This document shows, piece after piece, positions 39,019 to 41,627 of a stretch of 41,627 nucleotides of DNA. Each line of letters opens with the position of its first letter. Within the stretch, counting starts at the first letter, position 1. The notes under the pieces were generated by a model. The model made no database searches. It was given only the letters and a program-made list of their open reading frames with translations, and had not been told where the DNA came from. A program made the position numbers and the translations under genes. Source of the DNA: an uncultured Spirochaetaceae bacterium (lineage in GTDB: Bacteria > Spirochaetota > Spirochaetia > Sphaerochaetales > Sphaerochaetaceae); the NCBI GenBank assembly GCA_900315435.1, contig OMYY01000026.1:1-41627 (forward strand). Direction: 5' to 3'.

Positions 39019-39540
39019 ATGATGTCTCCTATGCCTATCGAGATGAACTACTGCACGCAGTGCGGTACCAAACTGGAGAAGAAGTTCCTGGAGGGCGAGG
39101 GAGATGTCCCTTACTGCCCGACCTGCGCCGACTACCGGTTTCCGGTCTTCAATACCGCGGTCAGCATGATCGTCCGCGACCCGAAAGGAAACATCCTGCT
39201 GGTCAAGCAGTACGGTCGGGATTTCTACATCTTGGTCGCGGGGTACGTCAACAAGGGCGAGGACGCCGAGCACGCGGTGGCGCGCGAGGTGGAGGAAGAG
39301 ATGGGGCTCCATATCACCAGCCTCCATTTCAACCACTCCCATTACTTCGCTCCTTCCAACACGCTGATGCTGAACTGGACGGTCACCATCGGTGACGAGA
39401 CGGCCCACCCCAACCGGGAGATAGACTCCTATGCCTGGTTCACCCCCGACGAGGCCCGCCAGCGGGTCCGCCAAGGTTCTCTCGCTGAGGAATTTCTGGT
39501 CGGATACCTTGACCAGAAATGGAGTTTCAAGCCCCGATAG
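39019..39540 (+). CDS. NUDIX hydrolase with zinc ribbon (NudC-like)
   Basis: A NUDIX hydrolase of about 173 residues. A zinc ribbon (CTQCG ... CPTC) precedes the fold. The Nudix box GYVNKGEDAEHAVAREVEEEMGL is a perfect GX5EX7REUXEEXGU, so the enzyme should be active with Mg on a nucleoside-diphosphate-linked substrate. The zinc ribbon followed directly by the Nudix domain resembles the core of NADH pyrophosphatase (NudC), without the long N-terminal region. Several starts are possible: ATG 39019 has AAGGGAGG (39001-39008) ten bases upstream and is preferred; ATG 39031 lies seven bases after a TATGAT and could be leaderless. It stands 60 bases after the TIGR04076 gene. Confidence 0.88.
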   Translation: MMSPMPIEMNYCTQCGTKLEKKFLEGEGDVPYCPTCADYRFPVFNTAVSMIVRDPKGNILLVKQYGRDFYILVAGYVNKGEDAEHAVAREVEEEMGLHITSLHFNHSHYFAPSNTLMLNWTVTIGDETAHPNREIDSYAWFTPDEARQRVRQGSLAEEFLVGYLDQKWSFKPR

Positions 39541-39561
39541 CGGAAAGCGAGGAGGTCTCCG

Positions 39562-40506
39562 GTGTTGGATAATCTGGTCTTCAGCCTGAACGCGACGGTT
39601 CCGGTCTTTCTGCTGATGGTGCTGGGACTTTTCCTGCATCGGATTGGCTGGATGGATGATCGTTTCGCCTCGTATCTGAACGGTTTCGTCTTCCATCTGC
39701 CTCTTCCCGTGCTGCTTTTCCGGCAACTTGCGACTGTGCGGATCGTCGAGGTCTGGGATGCCAAGTTCGTGGTTTTCTGCTTTGCCGTCACCTTCCTCTC
39801 GGTGCTGATTGCCCTGCTGTGTTCGCTGCCTCTACGGGAGCGGGCGCTCAGGGGCGAGTTCATCCAGGCTTCCTATCGCTCCAGCGCCGCGCTGCTGGGT
39901 GTCTCGCTGATCATGAACATGTATGGCACCGGTGGCATGGCCCCCTTGATGATCATCGGAGCAGTCCCCTTGTACAACGTCATGGCGGTCCTGGTGCTGA
40001 TGGTGACGGCGGGAGAGGGGAAGCTTGATGGCGCGTTGTTGAGGAGGACGCTGCGCAACGTCCTGCTGAACCCGATTATCGACGGCATCGCCCTCGGCTT
40101 TGTCTGGTCGGCCCTCCGTATTCCCATGCCGGCCATCTTGGACAAGTTCACCAGCAACGTGGGCGCTCTGGCCACCCCGCTGGGATTGATGGCCATGGGC
40201 GCCACCTTCAGTTTCAAAAAGGCGCTTGGTAGGGTCAAGCCTGCTTTGTCTGCATCGTTCCTCAAGCTGTTTGGCTTTGAGATCCTTTTCCTGCCGCTCG
40301 CCGTCTCTCTGGGTTTCCGTACCGAGAAGCTTGTGGCGATTCTGGTGATGCTTGGCTCGGCGACAACGGTCAGCTGCTATGTCATGGCCAGGGCTATGGG
40401 CCACGAGGGGGTGCTTTCCAGCAGTTGCGTGATGCTGACCACCATGCTCTCTGCCTTCAGCCTGACATTCTGGATTTTCCTGATGCGCTCCATGGGCTTT
40501 ATCTGA
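39562..40506 (+). CDS. AEC-family transporter
   Basis: A 314-residue integral membrane protein of the auxin efflux carrier (AEC) family with about ten TM helices in two inverted halves. Family-like segments are VPVFLLMVLGLFLHRIGW at the start, YRSSAALLGVSLIMNMYG in the middle and a C-terminal hydrophobic pair ending WIFLMRSMGFI. Bacterial members move malate, malonate or other organic acids, or amino acids; the substrate is unknown. GTG 39562 lies six bases after GAGGAGG (39549-39555), 21 bases after the NUDIX stop, so these two genes are probably co-transcribed. Confidence 0.9.
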   Translation: MLDNLVFSLNATVPVFLLMVLGLFLHRIGWMDDRFASYLNGFVFHLPLPVLLFRQLATVRIVEVWDAKFVVFCFAVTFLSVLIALLCSLPLRERALRGEFIQASYRSSAALLGVSLIMNMYGTGGMAPLMIIGAVPLYNVMAVLVLMVTAGEGKLDGALLRRTLRNVLLNPIIDGIALGFVWSALRIPMPAILDKFTSNVGALATPLGLMAMGATFSFKKALGRVKPALSASFLKLFGFEILFLPLAVSLGFRTEKLVAILVMLGSATTVSCYVMARAMGHEGVLSSSCVMLTTMLSAFSLTFWIFLMRSMGFI

Positions 40507-40535
40507 GGAATAGTTGCCGCGGTCTGTCATGCCCT

Positions 40536-40563
40536 TTGCCTTTTCTTGTTTATTTTTTATACT
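40536..40563 (+). promoter_or_regulatory. Promoter of the RpiB/LacAB-type isomerase gene
   Basis: TTGCCT (40536-40541) and TATACT (40558-40563), spacing 16 bp, in a T-rich stretch. The leader of about 13-20 bases carries GAGAGG before ATG 40583. Confidence 0.65.
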
Positions 40564-40582
40564 AGGGCGAGAGAGGTATCCT

Positions 40583-41224
40583 ATGCGTATTGCGTTGATC
40601 AACGAGAATAGCCAGGCCGCGAAGAACGCGACCATTTATGCGGCTTTGAAGAAAGTTGCCGACGAGAAAGGTTGGCAGGTCGATAACTACGGCATGTATT
40701 CTGCCACCGACGAGGCCCAGCTGACCTATGTCCAGAATGGAATCCTTGCCGCCGCGATCCTGAACTCCAAGGCCGCCGATTTCGTCGTGACCGGCTGCGG
40801 AACCGGCGAGGGAGCCATGCTTGCCCTGAACTCTTTTCCGGGTGTGATCTGCGGTCATGTCGAGGATCCGCTTGACGCCTACACCTTTGCCCAGATCAAC
40901 GATGGCAACGCCGTCGCCTTGCCGTTCGCCCTCCGCTTCGGCTGGGGTGGCGACCTGAACCTGGTCTATATCTTCGAGAAGCTGTTCAGCGCTCCCTTTG
41001 GTGGCGGCTATCCCGCTGAGCGCCGCGAGCCGGAGCAACGGAACAAGAAGATCCTGGATGAGGTCCGCAGGCATTCCTTGGAGCAGGATTTGGTCAAGAT
41101 TTACAAGGAACTGGATCCGGCTTTGGTCAAGGGTGCTTTCAGTGGAGCCCGTTTCAAGGAGCTCTTCTTCGCTAATTGCAAAGACGAGAAGATTGGCAAC
41201 TACATCAAGTCGATTCTCGGCTGA
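40583..41224 (+). CDS. RpiB/LacA/LacB-family sugar isomerase, DhuI-like candidate
   Basis: A 213-residue isomerase. The RpiB-fold anion-binding loop appears as TGCGTGEGAML, and the following segment PGVICGHVEDPLDAYTFAQINDGNAVALP is typical of a longer subgroup than classic RpiB (about 150 residues). The extra 60 residues contain GYPAERREPEQRNKKIL. Streptococcal DhuI, which isomerises 4-deoxy-5-hexosulose-uronate from glycosaminoglycan or alginate-type degradation, belongs to this longer RpiB-like group as I recall it. The substrate would be exactly the product of the GH88 enzyme at 6590. ATG 40583 follows GAGAGG. It has its own promoter and the strong terminator at 41246. A role as ordinary ribose-5-phosphate isomerase is less likely but not excluded. 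Confidence 0.85.
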   Translation: MRIALINENSQAAKNATIYAALKKVADEKGWQVDNYGMYSATDEAQLTYVQNGILAAAILNSKAADFVVTGCGTGEGAMLALNSFPGVICGHVEDPLDAYTFAQINDGNAVALPFALRFGWGGDLNLVYIFEKLFSAPFGGGYPAERREPEQRNKKILDEVRRHSLEQDLVKIYKELDPALVKGAFSGARFKELFFANCKDEKIGNYIKSILG

Positions 41225-41245
41225 GTATCCGCCGTCTAGGCTATC

Positions 41246-41280
41246 GGCTCCCTCCTAAACGGAGAGGAGCCTTTTTTATT
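41246..41280 (+). terminator. Strong rho-independent terminator of the isomerase gene
   Basis: GGCTCCCTCC (41246-41255) pairs with GGAG-A-GGAGCC (41261-41271), one bulged base, followed by TTTTTTATT. Confidence 0.93.
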
Positions 41281-41375
41281 GGGAAGGATTGGGAAGGAAG
41301 CAACAGGAATTTCCGTTCGCCTTGATTCTTTGGACAGAGCCATCGCGACGTGTTTTTGCCATTTGCGCACTGCTG

Positions 41376-41390
41376 TGGTATCCTTGAGCC
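41376..41390 (+). promoter_or_regulatory. Extended -10 promoter abutting the AAA-ATPase-like start
   Basis: TGG precedes TATCCT (41379-41384); ATG 41391 follows after six bases with no ribosome binding site, the same layout as upstream of the FliB-like gene. Confidence 0.5.
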
Positions 41391-41627
41391 ATGCAGGGCA
41401 CTGGACAGAAAATCACGACGTCGTACAGTTCCTTCGAGACGGTCAGGAAGGAAGGATACCTGTACGTGGACAAGACCGCGTACCTATATCGCCTCGTGAC
41501 GGGGTCGGACATGTATTTCCTCTCCCGTCCCCGCCGCTTCGGGAAGACGCTGACGGTCTCCACGTTGGAGGCGATCTTTCAAGGGAAGCGTGAGCTGTTC
41601 AAGGGGCTCGCCATCGACAAGACCGAT
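41391..41627 (+). CDS. AAA-ATPase-like / PD-(D/E)XK protein, N-terminal part (cut by window edge)
   Basis: The first 79 residues of a protein of the AAA-ATPase-like (PF09820) family are visible. After SSFETVRKEGYLYVDKTAYLYRL comes the Walker A-like motif FLSRPRRFGKTLTVSTLEAIF, both hallmarks of the family. Full proteins are about 500-600 residues and end in a PD-(D/E)XK nuclease domain (DUF1703), which would lie beyond the window. They are multicopy in spirochaetes and Bacteroidetes; function is unknown, possibly selfish or defensive. ATG 41391 has no ribosome binding site. It is isolated from the isomerase gene by a strong terminator. Confidence 0.9.
   Translation, partial: MQGTGQKITTSYSSFETVRKEGYLYVDKTAYLYRLVTGSDMYFLSRPRRFGKTLTVSTLEAIFQGKRELFKGLAIDKTD

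Noticed and set aside
1..41627. CRISPR arrays, tRNA or rRNA genes, complete insertion sequences
   Set aside because: No regularly spaced repeats, tRNA cloverleaf-like segments, rRNA blocks or transposase with flanking inverted repeats were recognised on reading both strands.

Overview
The window is about 41.6 kb of high-GC (roughly 58-60%) bacterial DNA, densely packed with short operons on both strands. The gene content suggests a fermentative, probably anaerobic, carbohydrate-scavenging bacterium. It includes an LplB/YtcP-type sugar ABC importer, a secreted PL9 lyase, a DUF3793-flavodoxin pair, a DUF4954 protein, Rpn-like and AAA-ATPase-like PD-(D/E)XK proteins, and leaderless-looking genes. 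I would guess a Sphaerochaeta-like member of the Spirochaetota, but no rRNA or other marker gene is present to prove it. No tRNA, rRNA, CRISPR array or complete insertion sequence was seen.

Layout. (1) 1-10.2 kb: a membrane sensor on the minus strand, which resembles an AraC-type regulator that lost its DNA-binding end, diverges from a seven-gene operon. That operon encodes two ABC permeases, a solute-binding protein, a sulfatase, a GH88 unsaturated uronyl hydrolase, a second sulfatase and a NahK-like N-acetylhexosamine kinase. None of the enzymes has a signal peptide. Together they fit import of sulfated unsaturated disaccharides (glycosaminoglycan-type) followed by cytosolic desulfation, cleavage and phosphorylation of the amino sugar. 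(2) 10.3-11.4 kb: a DUF3793-flavodoxin operon with a clear promoter, a 16-bp palindromic operator candidate and a strong terminator. (3) 11.4-12.5 kb: a stretch with no supportable gene, then an Rpn-like PD-(D/E)XK protein. (4) 13.8-17.2 kb: a small secreted beta-rich protein and a large secreted PL9 polysaccharide lyase. (5) 17.5-21.2 kb: an operon with a HAD phosphatase, a DUF2442 protein and three Rossmann-fold dehydrogenase homologues, the last lacking the usual catalytic residues. (6) 21.2-26.9 kb: a FliB-like cysteine-rich protein; convergent to it, an operon of two diguanylate cyclases and a thioredoxin-fold-like protein without CXXC; then a YwaF-like membrane protein. (7) 27-32 kb: an aminotransferase and esterase, TtcA, a DUF819 membrane protein, and a PAP2 phosphatase whose end is frameshifted at a homopolymer. 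(8) 32-34.4 kb: an ArsR/SmtB repressor divergent from a Zn/Cd/Pb P1B-ATPase, with promoter and operator visible. (9) 34.6-41.6 kb: DUF4954, HD hydrolase, GltD-like oxidoreductase overlapping a TIGR04076 protein, NUDIX hydrolase, AEC permease, a 213-aa RpiB/LacAB-type isomerase that may be a DhuI, and the start of an AAA-ATPase-like gene cut by the window edge.

How the parts may work together: GH88 action in region 1 releases an unsaturated uronate that becomes 5-keto-4-deoxyuronate (DHU). PL9 products of region 4 can yield the same intermediate. The isomerase at 40.6 kb resembles the RpiB-family DHU isomerase described from streptococci, so three separate loci in this window may feed one uronate route. 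Several genes (FliB-like, first cyclase, PAP2, AAA-ATPase) have a -10-like hexamer ending 6-7 bases before the ATG and no ribosome binding site, which suggests leaderless transcripts.
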